Source of the DNA: Dyadobacter jiangsuensis
GTDB lineage: Bacteria; Bacteroidota; Bacteroidia; Cytophagales; Spirosomataceae
Direction of reading: 5' to 3'
DNA length: 64,000 nucleotides
Assembly: GCF_003014695.1 (NCBI RefSeq)
Contig: NZ_PYAS01000005.1
Coordinates: 372,001-436,000 of the forward strand
The translations under genes and the position numbers were made by a program. The notes under the pieces are model-generated. The model saw nothing but the letters and a program-made list of their open reading frames with translations, searched no databases and was not told the origin of the DNA. Positions 1 to 8,801 of the stretch are shown one piece after another. Every line of letters starts with the position of its first letter. Position 1 is the stretch's first letter.

Positions 1-248
1 AATGCCGTCACGACAAACAGCCGCTTCCGTCTGCCGCCACGCTCGGCCGTGGCTTCTCCCAGGTGGGACGCGAGCATTCCTTTTTCTTCCAAGCGATGCA
101 ATGCAGCATGCACAGCGCTGATATTCGCCGAGCGGCCCGTCTGGTCCTGCAACTCATCGGCGATGGCTACTCCGTAGGCTTTCTCTTTTAAAATCGCCAC
201 GGTCAGCAGCACCAGCTCTTCAAATTCTCCAAGGTAAGTCCGCTTCAT
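1..248 (-). CDS. PadR family transcriptional regulator (3' part missing)
   Basis: The gene is cut by the window edge; 82 N-terminal residues are visible. They begin MKRTYLGEFEELVLLTVAIL and continue with a winged-helix pattern (YGVAIADEL, then SAVHAALHRLEEKGML, then a basic GGRRKRLF wing), which is typical of PadR repressors. In Cytophagales such regulators often precede ABC-type permease genes, but the downstream neighbour lies outside the window. The ATG at 248 is the first in frame, and the protein start matches the usual PadR N-terminus. The ligand is unknown. Confidence 0.8.
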   Translation of the reverse strand, partial: MKRTYLGEFEELVLLTVAILKEKAYGVAIADELQDQTGRSANISAVHAALHRLEEKGMLASHLGEATAERGGRRKRLFVVTA

Positions 249-370
249 TATTCTATATATTTCACTTTTGTAGATAAAATAATCATGCCAATTTGAAAGG
301 TACTTATATATCAATTAATTACATATAAAGCAAAATGGTTTTTTGTCCGCAATCGGACGGCCGTAATTCG

Positions 371-1381
371 TTAACGGACAGCAGTTGTAGCTGAAATGGG
401 TACATAATATTCGCGGAAACGCTGGTCCTCCTGCCCTGCTTCGACTGCTTTCCCCAATTTACGGAGCAATACAGCGCGGATCTGATGACACTGGCCGGCT
501 ACATAGGAATCGGGGAACGAGCGGGCTGAGCGGGTAAAAAGCTCATATGACTCCATTAGCAATGCCGTATCCCTTTTGTTCATAAACACCTTGCCTTCAT
601 CGAAATCCTGACGCCAGCGTTTCGCGATGGGCGTCATGCGCTCCGCTTCCTGGAAAACTTTGAATGCGGGTATCACAGGTACCTTCGAGTTTTTTGCGGC
701 AATGGGCGCGACGGGCTTCGCAAAAAACGCGATAATGGCCTCGGTATAGGCTAATGCTTCTTTCCCGTTATATTCAGGTTGTTTGAGGCGCTGCTCTTCG
801 GAAGGATTGGTGAAAAACGAGGCCTCGGCGAGCAGTGCCGGTATTCCGTAGGTGTTTCTGAGGACGGAAGCTCCGGCATCCGCAAATATGGTGAAGTCCG
901 AAACAAGGGATACCGGCGTGTTGGGTTTGTGTAAATATTTCAATAATCGTTCAGCTAATGCTTTGCCAAAATCCACACTGGCTACATTCTCCGACATATT
1001 CCCGTGAAAATAAATGATCGGAAAGTTAACCGAGGAATCGGCGGTTGCATTGTGATGGATCGAGACGAAAAGATCGGCTTTGCGCTCTTTGGCAAGCTTT
1101 GATCGGTCGATCAATGGCACTTCCACGTCCTCGATACGCGTCATAACCACCTTAGCTCCTTTCTTTTCGAGCATTTTTTGCAACAGCAATGCTACGCGCA
1201 GGTTCACCCACTCCTCCCGCTCACCGCCCGGGCCTACACGATAACTGTCAGTAGCCGCCGTACCGCCGTGACCAGGGTCGATACAGATAATTTTTCCTTT
1301 CAGCGGCTTTCGTTTTGATTGCGCTACGGTAAACGATATGATACCTACGAAAAATAACAGGGTCAGAAGGATGCGATTCAT
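371..1381 (-). CDS. N-acetylmuramoyl-L-alanine amidase (Amidase_3)
   Basis: This 336-residue protein has an N-terminal signal peptide (about residues 1-21, ending near VAQS), so it should act in the periplasm on peptidoglycan. The Amidase_3 domain spans about 29-220. Visible zinc and catalytic residues are H38 in DPGHGG, E54-E57 in GEREEW, H109/H110 in SIHHNA and E186 in LLAEASF. The family cleaves the amide bond between MurNAc and the stem peptide. The C-terminal 110 residues (after about 225) look helical and match no domain I recognise. The gene is divergent from yifB. Confidence 0.88.
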   Translation of the reverse strand: MNRILLTLLFFVGIISFTVAQSKRKPLKGKIICIDPGHGGTAATDSYRVGPGGEREEWVNLRVALLLQKMLEKKGAKVVMTRIEDVEVPLIDRSKLAKERKADLFVSIHHNATADSSVNFPIIYFHGNMSENVASVDFGKALAERLLKYLHKPNTPVSLVSDFTIFADAGASVLRNTYGIPALLAEASFFTNPSEEQRLKQPEYNGKEALAYTEAIIAFFAKPVAPIAAKNSKVPVIPAFKVFQEAERMTPIAKRWRQDFDEGKVFMNKRDTALLMESYELFTRSARSFPDSYVAGQCHQIRAVLLRKLGKAVEAGQEDQRFREYYVPISATTAVR

Positions 1382-1514
1382 GGGCTCAGGATAATGGAAT
1401 CATAAATTAGGAATGATCAGGCGGTTGCGCAAGCCTTCCCGACGGTTTCCCTGCTTTAACTCTTTTCCTGCTATTTTTACCAAAAATTTTTCTACTTACT
1501 CAAAGCACACACTT

Positions 1515-3056
1515 ATGCTTGCCAAAACATACGGAAGCGCCGTTTTCGGCGTCGATGCCACAATCATCACCATTGAAGTAAACGTCGGCCAGGGGCTGGG
1601 ATTTTACATGGTCGGCCTGGCTGATAGCGCTGTGAAAGAAAGCCAGCAGCGGGTTGAAGCCTCTCTGAAACATTTCGGCTACAAAATGCCCCGGCAAAAA
1701 CTGGTTGTAAACCTGGCGCCCGCCGATATCCGCAAAGAAGGCTCCGCCTACGACCTGCCTATTGCCATTTGCACATTACAATGCTCCGACCAACTCGTTT
1801 GTGTCCGCGATCCGGGAGACTACATTATCCTGGGCGAACTCTCGCTAGACGGTATTCTCCGGCCTATCAAAGGCGTGCTCCCCATTGCCATCCAAGCCCG
1901 CAAACAAGGCTTCAAAGGCATTGTATTACCGGCTGAAAACGCGTCCGAAGCTGCTATCGTAAACAACCTCGACGTGATCGCCGTCGAAACCTTAGCCGAC
2001 GCTATCGGTTTTTTCAAGGGAACGAAAGATATCGAACCGCTCCTCGTCGATACCCGCGACCTCTTCTTCACCTCTCAGAACGACTACGAAGCGGATTTCG
2101 AGCATGTTCAAGGGCAGGAAAACATCAAACGCGCATTGGAAATCACTGCTGCCGGGGGGCATAACGCCATTATGATCGGTCCACCCGGAGCCGGCAAAAC
2201 CATGCTTGCCAAGCGCATTCCGAGCATATTGCCACCGCTAAGCCTGCCTGAGGCGCTGGAAACCACTAAAATACACTCGGTGGCAGGAAGGCTGGGTAAG
2301 CAAGCTACATTAGTTTCGCGGCGCCCGTTTCGCTCGCCGCACCATTCGATCAGCGACGTCGCGTTAGTAGGCGGTGGAAGTTACCCGCAACCCGGTGAAA
2401 TATCTTTGGCGCATAACGGCGTGCTATTTCTGGATGAGCTGCCGGAATTTAAACGCTCGGTGCTGGAAGTCATGAGACAGCCTTTGGAAGAAAGAAAAGT
2501 GAGTATTTCGAGGGCTAAAATGGCTGTCGAATATCCTTCCAACTTCATGCTCATAGCCAGCATGAACCCCTGCCCCTGCGGCTACTACAACCACCCTGAA
2601 AAAGATTGCGTCTGCGGCCCGGGCGTCGTACAGAAATACCTCAACAAAATCAGCGGGCCGCTCCTCGACCGCATTGATCTCCATGTAGAAGTGACCCCCG
2701 TCTCCTTCGAACAAATCTCCTCCACCCGCAAATCCGAAAGCAGCGAGCAAATCCGCGAACGCGTGATAAGTGCCCGTCAACGCCAGACCGAGCGATTCCA
2801 AAACTATAAGGAAATTTACTCCAATGCGATGATGACGCCCGAAATGGTAAAGCAAATCTGCATTATCAACGACGCCGGCAAAATGCTTCTCCGCAAAGCC
2901 ATGGAACGCCTCGGCCTGTCCGCCCGCGCCTACGACCGCATTCTCAAAGTATCACGCACCATCGCCGACCTTGCGGATAGTGATGATATCAAAGTCGAGC
3001 ATTTGGCGGAAGCGATTCAATACCGGAGCCTGGATCGGGAGAACTGGGCTGGATGA
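1515..3056 (+). CDS. YifB/ComM-type Mg-chelatase-like AAA+ ATPase
   Basis: The order of parts is an N-terminal ChlI-like (Lon S5-fold) domain at about 1-170, an AAA+ core with Walker A GPPGAGKT and Walker B LFLDELPE, and a C-terminal Mg-chelatase domain ending SLDREN. A CPCGYYNHPEKDCVCG cysteine cluster sits in the core. Homologues (ComM) are helicases that help integrate transformed DNA; YifB is the neutral name. The start is ATG 1515 (513 residues). The frame is open upstream to 1413, but the extra 34 residues do not resemble the family, whose members begin like MLAKTYGSAVFGVDA. Confidence 0.9.
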   Translation: MLAKTYGSAVFGVDATIITIEVNVGQGLGFYMVGLADSAVKESQQRVEASLKHFGYKMPRQKLVVNLAPADIRKEGSAYDLPIAICTLQCSDQLVCVRDPGDYIILGELSLDGILRPIKGVLPIAIQARKQGFKGIVLPAENASEAAIVNNLDVIAVETLADAIGFFKGTKDIEPLLVDTRDLFFTSQNDYEADFEHVQGQENIKRALEITAAGGHNAIMIGPPGAGKTMLAKRIPSILPPLSLPEALETTKIHSVAGRLGKQATLVSRRPFRSPHHSISDVALVGGGSYPQPGEISLAHNGVLFLDELPEFKRSVLEVMRQPLEERKVSISRAKMAVEYPSNFMLIASMNPCPCGYYNHPEKDCVCGPGVVQKYLNKISGPLLDRIDLHVEVTPVSFEQISSTRKSESSEQIRERVISARQRQTERFQNYKEIYSNAMMTPEMVKQICIINDAGKMLLRKAMERLGLSARAYDRILKVSRTIADLADSDDIKVEHLAEAIQYRSLDRENWAG

Positions 3057-3093
3057 CAATGCCCATAGTCTATCTTTTCACCCTAAACTTTGT

Positions 3094-3101
3094 TAAATTT
3101 G
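3094..3101 (+). promoter_or_regulatory. -7 promoter element for the Uma2 gene
   Basis: TAAATTTG matches the Bacteroidota -7 consensus TAnnTTTG exactly. It lies 25 bases before ATG 3126 and overlaps the possible TTG start at 3090, so it favours ATG 3126. No clear -33 TTTG was found. Confidence 0.4.
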
Positions 3102-3125
3102 GAAACACTACAATTGACAAAAGAG

Positions 3126-3773
3126 ATGAGTAACCGCATCGTTTCGGAAATCATGAATGTGCCGGATGCATATCTGGTGCTGGATGCGGTGCAAAAAGCG
3201 CTCGATGAAGAGCGGAAGCGTCGATTGAAATTTTACAATGACATTACCGAGCAGGAGAAGACCGAGTTTATCAATGGCACGATTGTCGTCCACTCTCCGA
3301 TAAAGATGAAGCATAATAAAGCCTCGCTACGGCTGGCCCAGCTTTTGAACATTTATGTCTGCAAACATAATCTGGGTTTTGTTGGAATAGAAAAGATTAT
3401 GATCACCCTTACCAGAAACGATTATGAGCCCGATATTTGCTTTTTTGGCAAAGAAAAAGCCATTACGTTCACGGCCGATCAATCTCTTTTTCCCACTCCC
3501 GATCTGGTTGTGGAAGTGCTCTCCACATCCACGGAAGCCCGCGACCGCGGCGTAAAATTTGATGATTACCAGGCACACGGAGTTGAGGAGTACTGGATCA
3601 TTGATCCAGAGAACGAGACACTGGAACAATATCACCTCATTGACGAAGCCTACAAGTTGATTCTCAAAGCGCCAAGTAATGACGTCAAAAGCTTCGCCGT
3701 AGAAGGCTTCCAAATTCCCATCCGCGCCATTTTCGACGATGATGAGAATCTGAAAGCCATTCAAAATTTATAG
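3126..3773 (+). CDS. Uma2 family (DUF820) restriction-endonuclease-fold protein
   Basis: The start chosen is ATG 3126 (215 residues); a TTG at 3090 would add 12. The core shows the PD-(D/E)XK-like Uma2 signature: EFINGTIVVHSPIK, then EPDICFF, then PDLVVEVLSTSTEARDRG, then KFDDYQAHGVEEYWIIDPE. These are the usual E, D and ExL...K positions. The family is widespread in Cytophagales and cyanobacteria, often in many copies, and its biological role is poorly known. The gene stands alone between yifB and a convergent lipoprotein gene. Confidence 0.85.
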   Translation: MSNRIVSEIMNVPDAYLVLDAVQKALDEERKRRLKFYNDITEQEKTEFINGTIVVHSPIKMKHNKASLRLAQLLNIYVCKHNLGFVGIEKIMITLTRNDYEPDICFFGKEKAITFTADQSLFPTPDLVVEVLSTSTEARDRGVKFDDYQAHGVEEYWIIDPENETLEQYHLIDEAYKLILKAPSNDVKSFAVEGFQIPIRAIFDDDENLKAIQNL

Positions 3774-3781
3774 TATCCTAC

Positions 3782-4600
3782 TCAAAGTTCCTCTACACTC
3801 ACCCCGCCCAGCTCCTGGAAGAGCGTTTGCCAGTAACGCGTCACGTGTGGGTTATTCTCTTTGCTTGAAGCAGTCGGTTCGAAAGGCGATACGATCGTCA
3901 CCTGCGGCGAACCAATCGCGTAACGTTCCAGCTTCTTGGTATCTTCTTTTGCATCCGCTTCTGCTTCGGCATCGCTTTTAGGTGGATTGGTATGAAAATC
4001 ACGGCGGTCGGCACCTTTGACGCTTTCTACCATATCACTGAAATAATACACTTTCACTTCCGAGCCACTTTCGCCCGCTTTGGCGATTACAGGTAAGCTC
4101 GCCCAAATGTCAGTCGACAGATTGGATGCCCCTGTATTTTGCTGATTGAGCTTCGCCAGCAACTGACGCAGGTAAATACTCTTTTCCTTTTGCAATGTCA
4201 GCTGAAATGCGGTTTCAATGCCTTCGCGATCGGTCGCATTCGCGCCTTCGAGGTTGTCGCGTTCGCTGCGGACGGTCAGAGACAATGCACGGGCCTTGGA
4301 TGTGTTTTCGTGAATGAAATACACCTCCAGTTTATCGCCCTTGTTCTTCATATTCTGCTCGATAATGTCGGTCAGAGCCTGGCGGTATTTGTCGTTCACG
4401 TAACGTTTATCAACGTGTACGCTTTGCGTTTTATCCAGAAACACCAGCGTATAAACCGGCGCATCTGGTGCGGCTTGTTGTTGAGTAGCTTCTTTTTCGC
4501 CGCCGCAGGAAAACAATGTCAGGAACATGGTTGCGAGCAGCAGGCGGCTTGCCAATGCCAGGGGTTTGCTGAAAAAGGGGTGATGAGTCTGATGATTCAT
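3782..4600 (-). CDS. Lipoprotein with a von Willebrand A-like core
   Basis: This is a 272-residue protein with a lipobox (LFSC, Cys near residue 32), so it is probably a lipoprotein. After the anchor comes YTLVFLDKTQSV, where D-x-T-x-S resembles a degenerate MIDAS motif (DxSxS). A long helix-rich stretch follows, then VYYFSDMVES, a second acidic strand end, which fits a vWA-like Rossmann fold. I do not recognise a named family, and the metal site is inferred from pattern only. It is convergent with the Uma2 gene, with only 8 bases between stop codons. Confidence 0.65.
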   Translation of the reverse strand: MNHQTHHPFFSKPLALASRLLLATMFLTLFSCGGEKEATQQQAAPDAPVYTLVFLDKTQSVHVDKRYVNDKYRQALTDIIEQNMKNKGDKLEVYFIHENTSKARALSLTVRSERDNLEGANATDREGIETAFQLTLQKEKSIYLRQLLAKLNQQNTGASNLSTDIWASLPVIAKAGESGSEVKVYYFSDMVESVKGADRRDFHTNPPKSDAEAEADAKEDTKKLERYAIGSPQVTIVSPFEPTASSKENNPHVTRYWQTLFQELGGVSVEEL

Positions 4601-4691
4601 AAATGGATTTTATTTGGCTAAACTAATTGGTTCTTCAAACATTACACAACGCGAAACGGTGTGTATACGCATTTATTTTAATACAAAAAGA

Positions 4692-4723
4692 AAACCCTTC
4701 AAAACACGTGCCTTGAAGGGTTT
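4692..4723 (-). terminator. Rho-independent terminator after fabI
   Basis: An 11-base-pair perfect stem (4692-4702 with 4713-4723) with a 10-base loop lies just past the fabI stop. On the minus strand it is followed by a T-rich run (TTCTTTTTGTAT). Confidence 0.8.
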
Positions 4724-4744
4724 CCCTGAATATGATCTTCGATA

Positions 4745-5575
4745 TTACTGCTGTTTCTGCGCGTGCTCCTGGATCATCGTTACCAGCTCCTCGGAAATAC
4801 CGGTTGAAGAATATCCACCGTCGTGGTACAGGTTCTGCATCGTCACAAAACGGGTCAGATCCGAGAACAGCGTGATGGCATAGTTCGCGCAATCATCTGC
4901 CGAAGCATTGCCCAGCGGGCTCATTTTTTCTGCAAAATCATAGAATGCGTCGAATCCTTCAATACCCGAGCCGGCCTTGGTTTTGGTAGGCGACTGTGAG
5001 ATCGTGTTCACACGCACATTTTTGGCTTTTCCGTAACGGTAGCCATAGCTGCGTGCAATGCTTTCGAGCATTGCTTTCGCTTCGGCCATGTCGCTGTAAA
5101 AAGAGTAGGTTCTTTGCGCCGCAATGTAGGATAATGCCACAACCGATCCCCAGTCATTGATTGCGTCAAGTTTCTCGGCTACCTGCAAAAATTTGTGCAG
5201 CGAAATCGCTGAGATATCGATGCCTTTCTGGAACCAGTCGTAGTTCAGGTCACCGTACTCTTTGCCTTTGCGCACGTTCAGCGACATTCCGATCGAGTGC
5301 AATACGAAGTCGATCTTGCCGCCGAGGATCTCGGTCGATTTGGTAAAAAGATTCTCGATATCTTCCAGAGATGTAGCGTCAGCAGGGATAATCTCGGCGT
5401 CGCATTGCTTCGCCAGATCGTTGATCGCCCCCATCCGCATGGCGATAGGCGCGTTGGTGAGTACGAACGTGGCACCTTCTTCCTTTGCTTTCAGCGCTAC
5501 TTTCCAGGCAATGGAGTTTTCGTCCAATGCACCCGATATAATTCCTCTTTTTCCTTTTAATAAACCGTAAGCCAT
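4745..5575 (-). CDS. fabI: Enoyl-[acyl-carrier-protein] reductase (NADH)
   Basis: FabI reduces the trans-2-enoyl-ACP double bond in the last step of each fatty acid elongation cycle. The 276 residues begin with the atypical SDR nucleotide-binding motif GIISGALDENSIAW. VLHSIGM follows, and the catalytic pair Y160 and K167 shows the FabI spacing Y-x6-K. The C-terminal FVTMQNLYHDGGYSSTGI matches the family. Length is normal. It is monocistronic: a terminator follows it and a divergent-style gap of about 110 bases precedes it. Confidence 0.95.
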   Translation of the reverse strand: MAYGLLKGKRGIISGALDENSIAWKVALKAKEEGATFVLTNAPIAMRMGAINDLAKQCDAEIIPADATSLEDIENLFTKSTEILGGKIDFVLHSIGMSLNVRKGKEYGDLNYDWFQKGIDISAISLHKFLQVAEKLDAINDWGSVVALSYIAAQRTYSFYSDMAEAKAMLESIARSYGYRYGKAKNVRVNTISQSPTKTKAGSGIEGFDAFYDFAEKMSPLGNASADDCANYAITLFSDLTRFVTMQNLYHDGGYSSTGISEELVTMIQEHAQKQQ

Positions 5576-5661
5576 GTTTCCTTTTATTGTTGATTAATTA
5601 GGATGTCTGTTCAAGCCGGCAAAGTAAAGCATTTTTAGCGGGTTTAACCACAATATCCGCC

Positions 5662-5701
5662 GTCACTCAGCCTTTCCCGTACCGGTTCAAGGCTGAGTGA
5701 C
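5662..5701 (-). terminator. Hairpin at the 3' end of the alpha/beta hydrolase gene
   Basis: A 13-base-pair perfect stem (5662-5674 with 5689-5701) overlaps the hydrolase stop codon (5687-5689). No long T-run follows on the minus strand, so it may be an RNA-stabilising stem or a weak terminator. Confidence 0.5.
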
Positions 5702-6706
5702 AGACTTTTCTACTGGTTTCAAATGCAGCTTTTCCTGAAAAAACCGGTCTGTGGCCTCGTACACGCTCTTTACGTCTTTCGACCGAAGCCGCGACCCGAT
5801 CACATGGTCGCCGGCATCCGGAAATGCCCTTTCCTCTTTGAGGTCCGCCGGCGTACCCAGGCCTTCAAACATTTTACGGATCGCCTTCACCGACACCACT
5901 TTATCCTGGTGCTCCTCATCTTTATAATAATACCCTACAAAAACCGGCATTTTCACTTCCGCGAATACCTCCGGCCGGGCAATGGCGTCGATCATCTGCT
6001 GCAACGTCGTGAGCCCGTTGGTATGGTAGCCCTGCAACCAGAACTGCGCCTGCGCCGGGATGGAATCCTTACCCATGTTGTGGGTACCCATTACCTTATG
6101 CAGGATTTGCTGGCCCCAGGGGCCAGTCACGAGCTTCATTGCGGGGTTTGCAATAGCCATACAAGGCGAATAAAGTACCAATCCCTTGATTTCCGGGTGA
6201 GTGGCCGCCAGGTAAACGGAAAGCAGGCCGCCGGCCGAAGTCCCGATCACAATCACCGTATCTCCCAGTACCTTCCCGATTGCCAGCGCACGTTTCGCTC
6301 CGGCGAGGAAATTGGCTGGCGTGAGGTCGTCGAATGCATTGGTATCGGCGATACCGGCATCGTGCATACGCGAGAGATAGAGATTGGCCCCGTATTTCTT
6401 CGCCAGGTCCCTGTGAATGGGGTCTCCCTCGGCCCAGCTTGCACCAAACCCGTGAATGTATACGATACTGTATGTGGTCTTCTGCTTCAAACTATCGTTC
6501 GCCCACACGATCCGCGCCTCATTGTCGGGCTTCAAAAGCGGTGTAGCCTTTTCGGTACGGTTTATCTCCTCTTCCAGCTTGGTTAGATCGCTGGTAACAG
6601 TAGGCAAAACAGGCGTAAGACGTGCTTCCGGCACTTTTGGTCCGGAAATGTACACTACACCGAGGATCACGAGGATCGCGGCGACCCATAGGATGAACTT
6701 TAACAT
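5687..6706 (-). CDS. Membrane-anchored alpha/beta hydrolase
   Basis: This 339-residue protein has one N-terminal hydrophobic segment (about 3-20), so it is anchored or exported. The alpha/beta-hydrolase core begins at about 78. The oxyanion region is YIHGFGAS (82-89), the nucleophile elbow is GTSAGG with Ser157, and the C-terminal part carries candidate Asp and His (FPDAGDHV). The substrate cannot be read from sequence; an esterase or lipase is likely. The gene is alone, divergent from the response regulator downstream of 6839. Confidence 0.8.
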   Translation of the reverse strand: MLKFILWVAAILVILGVVYISGPKVPEARLTPVLPTVTSDLTKLEEEINRTEKATPLLKPDNEARIVWANDSLKQKTTYSIVYIHGFGASWAEGDPIHRDLAKKYGANLYLSRMHDAGIADTNAFDDLTPANFLAGAKRALAIGKVLGDTVIVIGTSAGGLLSVYLAATHPEIKGLVLYSPCMAIANPAMKLVTGPWGQQILHKVMGTHNMGKDSIPAQAQFWLQGYHTNGLTTLQQMIDAIARPEVFAEVKMPVFVGYYYKDEEHQDKVVSVKAIRKMFEGLGTPADLKEERAFPDAGDHVIGSRLRSKDVKSVYEATDRFFQEKLHLKPVEKSVTQP

Positions 6707-6880
6707 TTTTTATGAATTAAGAAGGTTTCACAGATACGAAAGATCGCTAGTTTTATCGGGTTAATTTACGCAGGATGTAACCATTCAGCAATTTTTCCTG
6801 AATTCTGTTATTCTTAGGCCAACCCACCCCGCGCAGGGATGTTGTATCTTGCAAACCTAAACGATTTACCGCTTTTCCAA

Positions 6881-7567
6881 ATGCCCAATCTCTTACTCGT
6901 TGAAGACGACGCCAACCTCGGAATGCTTCTTCAGGAATATCTGACCGATAAAGGCTTTCCTACCGACCTTGCTACTGATGGGCAAAAGGGCTGGCAGCAT
7001 TTTGTGGATAAAGAATACGATCTGTGCATTTTCGATGTGATGATGCCCAAAAAGGACGGCTTTTCACTGGCAAAAGAGGTACGTATGAGTGGGCGTGATG
7101 TGCCTATTATTTTTCTAACGGCGAAGTCGATGAAGGAGGATACGATGCAGGGATTCCGGGTCGGGGCGGATGATTACGTGACCAAGCCCTTCGATCGTGA
7201 AGAACTGCTCATGCGGATTCAGGCTATTCTCAGGCGCTACACCCGGCAGACCGATCAGCCGGAGGAGGTCAAAGCATTCAAGATTGGGCAGTATACTTTT
7301 GATTATAATCATCAGCAGCTAGCCATCGGCGACTCTTCCGCACGCCTTACGAGCAAGGAATCGGAGTTGCTGCGGCTGTTTTGCCAGAATCTCAATCAGC
7401 CTATCAGCCGCAGTTTTGCATTGAAAACCATCTGGGGCGACGATTCCTATTTCAATGCCCGCAGCATGGACGTTTACATCACCAAGCTCCGCAAATACCT
7501 CCGCGAAGATCCTTCGATCCAGATCATGAATTTGCATGGAGAGGGTTTTAAGTTGATGGTAGGGTAA
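6881..7567 (+). CDS. OmpR-family response regulator (orphan)
   Basis: The receiver domain (1-115) has the acidic pair E8-D9-D10, the phospho-acceptor D52 (IFDVMMPK), T80 and K102. The C-terminal winged helix (about 130-225) is of the OmpR/PhoB type (LTSKESELLRLF, then RSMDVYITKLRKYL). The start is ATG 6881 (228 residues), because MPNLLLVEDD is the canonical receiver start; an upstream ATG at 6839 would add 14 unrelated residues. No histidine kinase gene is adjacent, so the partner is encoded elsewhere. Confidence 0.9.
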   Translation: MPNLLLVEDDANLGMLLQEYLTDKGFPTDLATDGQKGWQHFVDKEYDLCIFDVMMPKKDGFSLAKEVRMSGRDVPIIFLTAKSMKEDTMQGFRVGADDYVTKPFDREELLMRIQAILRRYTRQTDQPEEVKAFKIGQYTFDYNHQQLAIGDSSARLTSKESELLRLFCQNLNQPISRSFALKTIWGDDSYFNARSMDVYITKLRKYLREDPSIQIMNLHGEGFKLMVG

Positions 7568-7569
7568 AT

Positions 7570-7629
7570 GGAAGAAAGGGAGGATGGAGAAAGGGGAGGA
7601 TGGAGGATGGAGGATGGAAAAAGGGGTGA
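7570..7629 (+). repeat. Purine-only heptad repeat (GGAGGAT-like)
   Basis: Between the response regulator and hemB the plus strand is almost purely purine, with the unit GGAGGAT repeated in a 7-base register at 7602 and 7609. Related units flank it (GGAGAAA 7586, GGAAAAA 7616, GGGGTGA 7623). Multiple GG runs could favour G-quadruplex or triplex structures. It is not coding. Confidence 0.6.
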
Positions 7630-7693
7630 TTTGGGAAACTCTGTGTTTCTTTGTGTGGTTTTCTTAAAGTATTTCCATAAGCTTCCATAAAAA

Positions 7694-7728
7694 GCCGACG
7701 GCCCAGCGCCGATCGCCGAATGCCTATC
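7694..7728 (+). repeat. GCCGANN heptad array ending at the hemB start
   Basis: Five consecutive heptads begin with GCC at 7694, 7701, 7708, 7715 and 7722 (GCCGACG, GCCCAGC, GCCGATC, GCCGAAT, GCCTATC). The array ends directly before ATG 7729. The same heptad type occurs at 29754-29780. Confidence 0.7.
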
Positions 7729-8712
7729 ATGATTCAATTAGACCGTCGTCCCCGACGCAATAGAAAATCCGCAGGTGTGCGTGACCTCGTTCAGGAAACC
7801 AATTTGCAGGTATCCGATTTCATTTTCCCCATGTTTGTCGTAGAAGGAACACGGCAAAAGTCCGAAGTGAAGTCGATGCCCGGCATTTACCGCTATTCAC
7901 TGGACAACCTGCTCGAAGAACTCAAAGAAGTGACCGACCTGGGTATCAGGGCGATCGACCTTTTCCCCAACTATCCGGAAAGCAAAAAAGACCGTTTTGC
8001 GTCGGAGAGCTATCACGAGGATACTTTCTACCTGAAAGCGATTACCGCTGTGAAGGAGCAGTTTCCCGAGCTGGTGATCATGACCGACGTGGCCATGGAC
8101 CCGTACAGCTCTGACGGCCACGACGGGCTCGTTGAAAACGGTAAAATACTGAACGACGCCACGCTCGAAGTCCTCGCCAATATGTCGCTGGCACAGGCCA
8201 AAGCGGGTGCCGATATTCTTGGTCCCAGTGATATGATGGATGGCCGCGTGGGCTACATCCGCCGCCACCTCGACGCGCACGGATTTACGGATGTGAGCAT
8301 TATGTCGTATTCCGCCAAATATGCCAGCGCCTTTTACGGCCCATTCCGTGATGCATTGGAATCCGCACCTAAGTTTGGGGATAAAAAGACTTACCAGATG
8401 AACCCCGCCAACAAGCGTGAGGCATTACTCGAAGCACAACTGGACTTTGAAGAAGGCGCTGATATGCTGATGGTGAAGCCTGCATTGTCGTATCTTGATA
8501 TTATCCGCCTGCTCGACGAAAATTTCGACATTCCGATCGCCGCTTACAACGTTTCGGGTGAGTATGCGATGGTGAAAGCCGCCGCACAAAACGGCTGGCT
8601 CGATGGCGAGCGTGCGATGATGGAAGTACTCACCAGCATCCGCCGCGCGGGAGCGAAATGCATCCTGACCTATTTCGCGAAAGAAGCAGCCGCGATATTG
8701 AACAAACGGTAG
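7729..8712 (+). CDS. hemB: Delta-aminolevulinic acid dehydratase (porphobilinogen synthase)
   Basis: HemB condenses two 5-aminolevulinate molecules to porphobilinogen in haem synthesis. Both active-site lysines are visible: K197 (SYSAKYASAFYG) and the Schiff-base K250 (MLMVKPALSYLD). The metal loop reads TDVAMDPYSSDGHDG, with Asp/Ala in place of the zinc cysteines, so this is the cysteine-free Mg-type enzyme. The start chosen is ATG 7729 (327 residues, MIQLDRRPRRN); ATG 7720 is possible but lies inside a repeat array. Confidence 0.95.
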   Translation: MIQLDRRPRRNRKSAGVRDLVQETNLQVSDFIFPMFVVEGTRQKSEVKSMPGIYRYSLDNLLEELKEVTDLGIRAIDLFPNYPESKKDRFASESYHEDTFYLKAITAVKEQFPELVIMTDVAMDPYSSDGHDGLVENGKILNDATLEVLANMSLAQAKAGADILGPSDMMDGRVGYIRRHLDAHGFTDVSIMSYSAKYASAFYGPFRDALESAPKFGDKKTYQMNPANKREALLEAQLDFEEGADMLMVKPALSYLDIIRLLDENFDIPIAAYNVSGEYAMVKAAAQNGWLDGERAMMEVLTSIRRAGAKCILTYFAKEAAAILNKR

Positions 8713-8801
8713 CGAATTCCGATTTCCGCCACATACAATGTGGAGATGTCTGATTATCTTACATCTTCACATTTTCTTTTTAAAATCATCACAAAACAGT
8801 C

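Noticed and set aside
1413..1514. N-terminal extension of the YifB/ComM protein
   Set aside because: The 34 residues are basic and low in similarity to any family member; ATG 1515 starts the conserved domain.
3090..3125. TTG start of the Uma2 gene at 3090
   Set aside because: An exact TAnnTTTG promoter element overlaps this position, so transcripts from it would begin downstream. It cannot be excluded if another promoter lies upstream.
8729..8743. Terminator after hemB
   Set aside because: CCACAT and ATGTGG can form a short hairpin around a 3-base loop, but no T-run follows, so it was not called.
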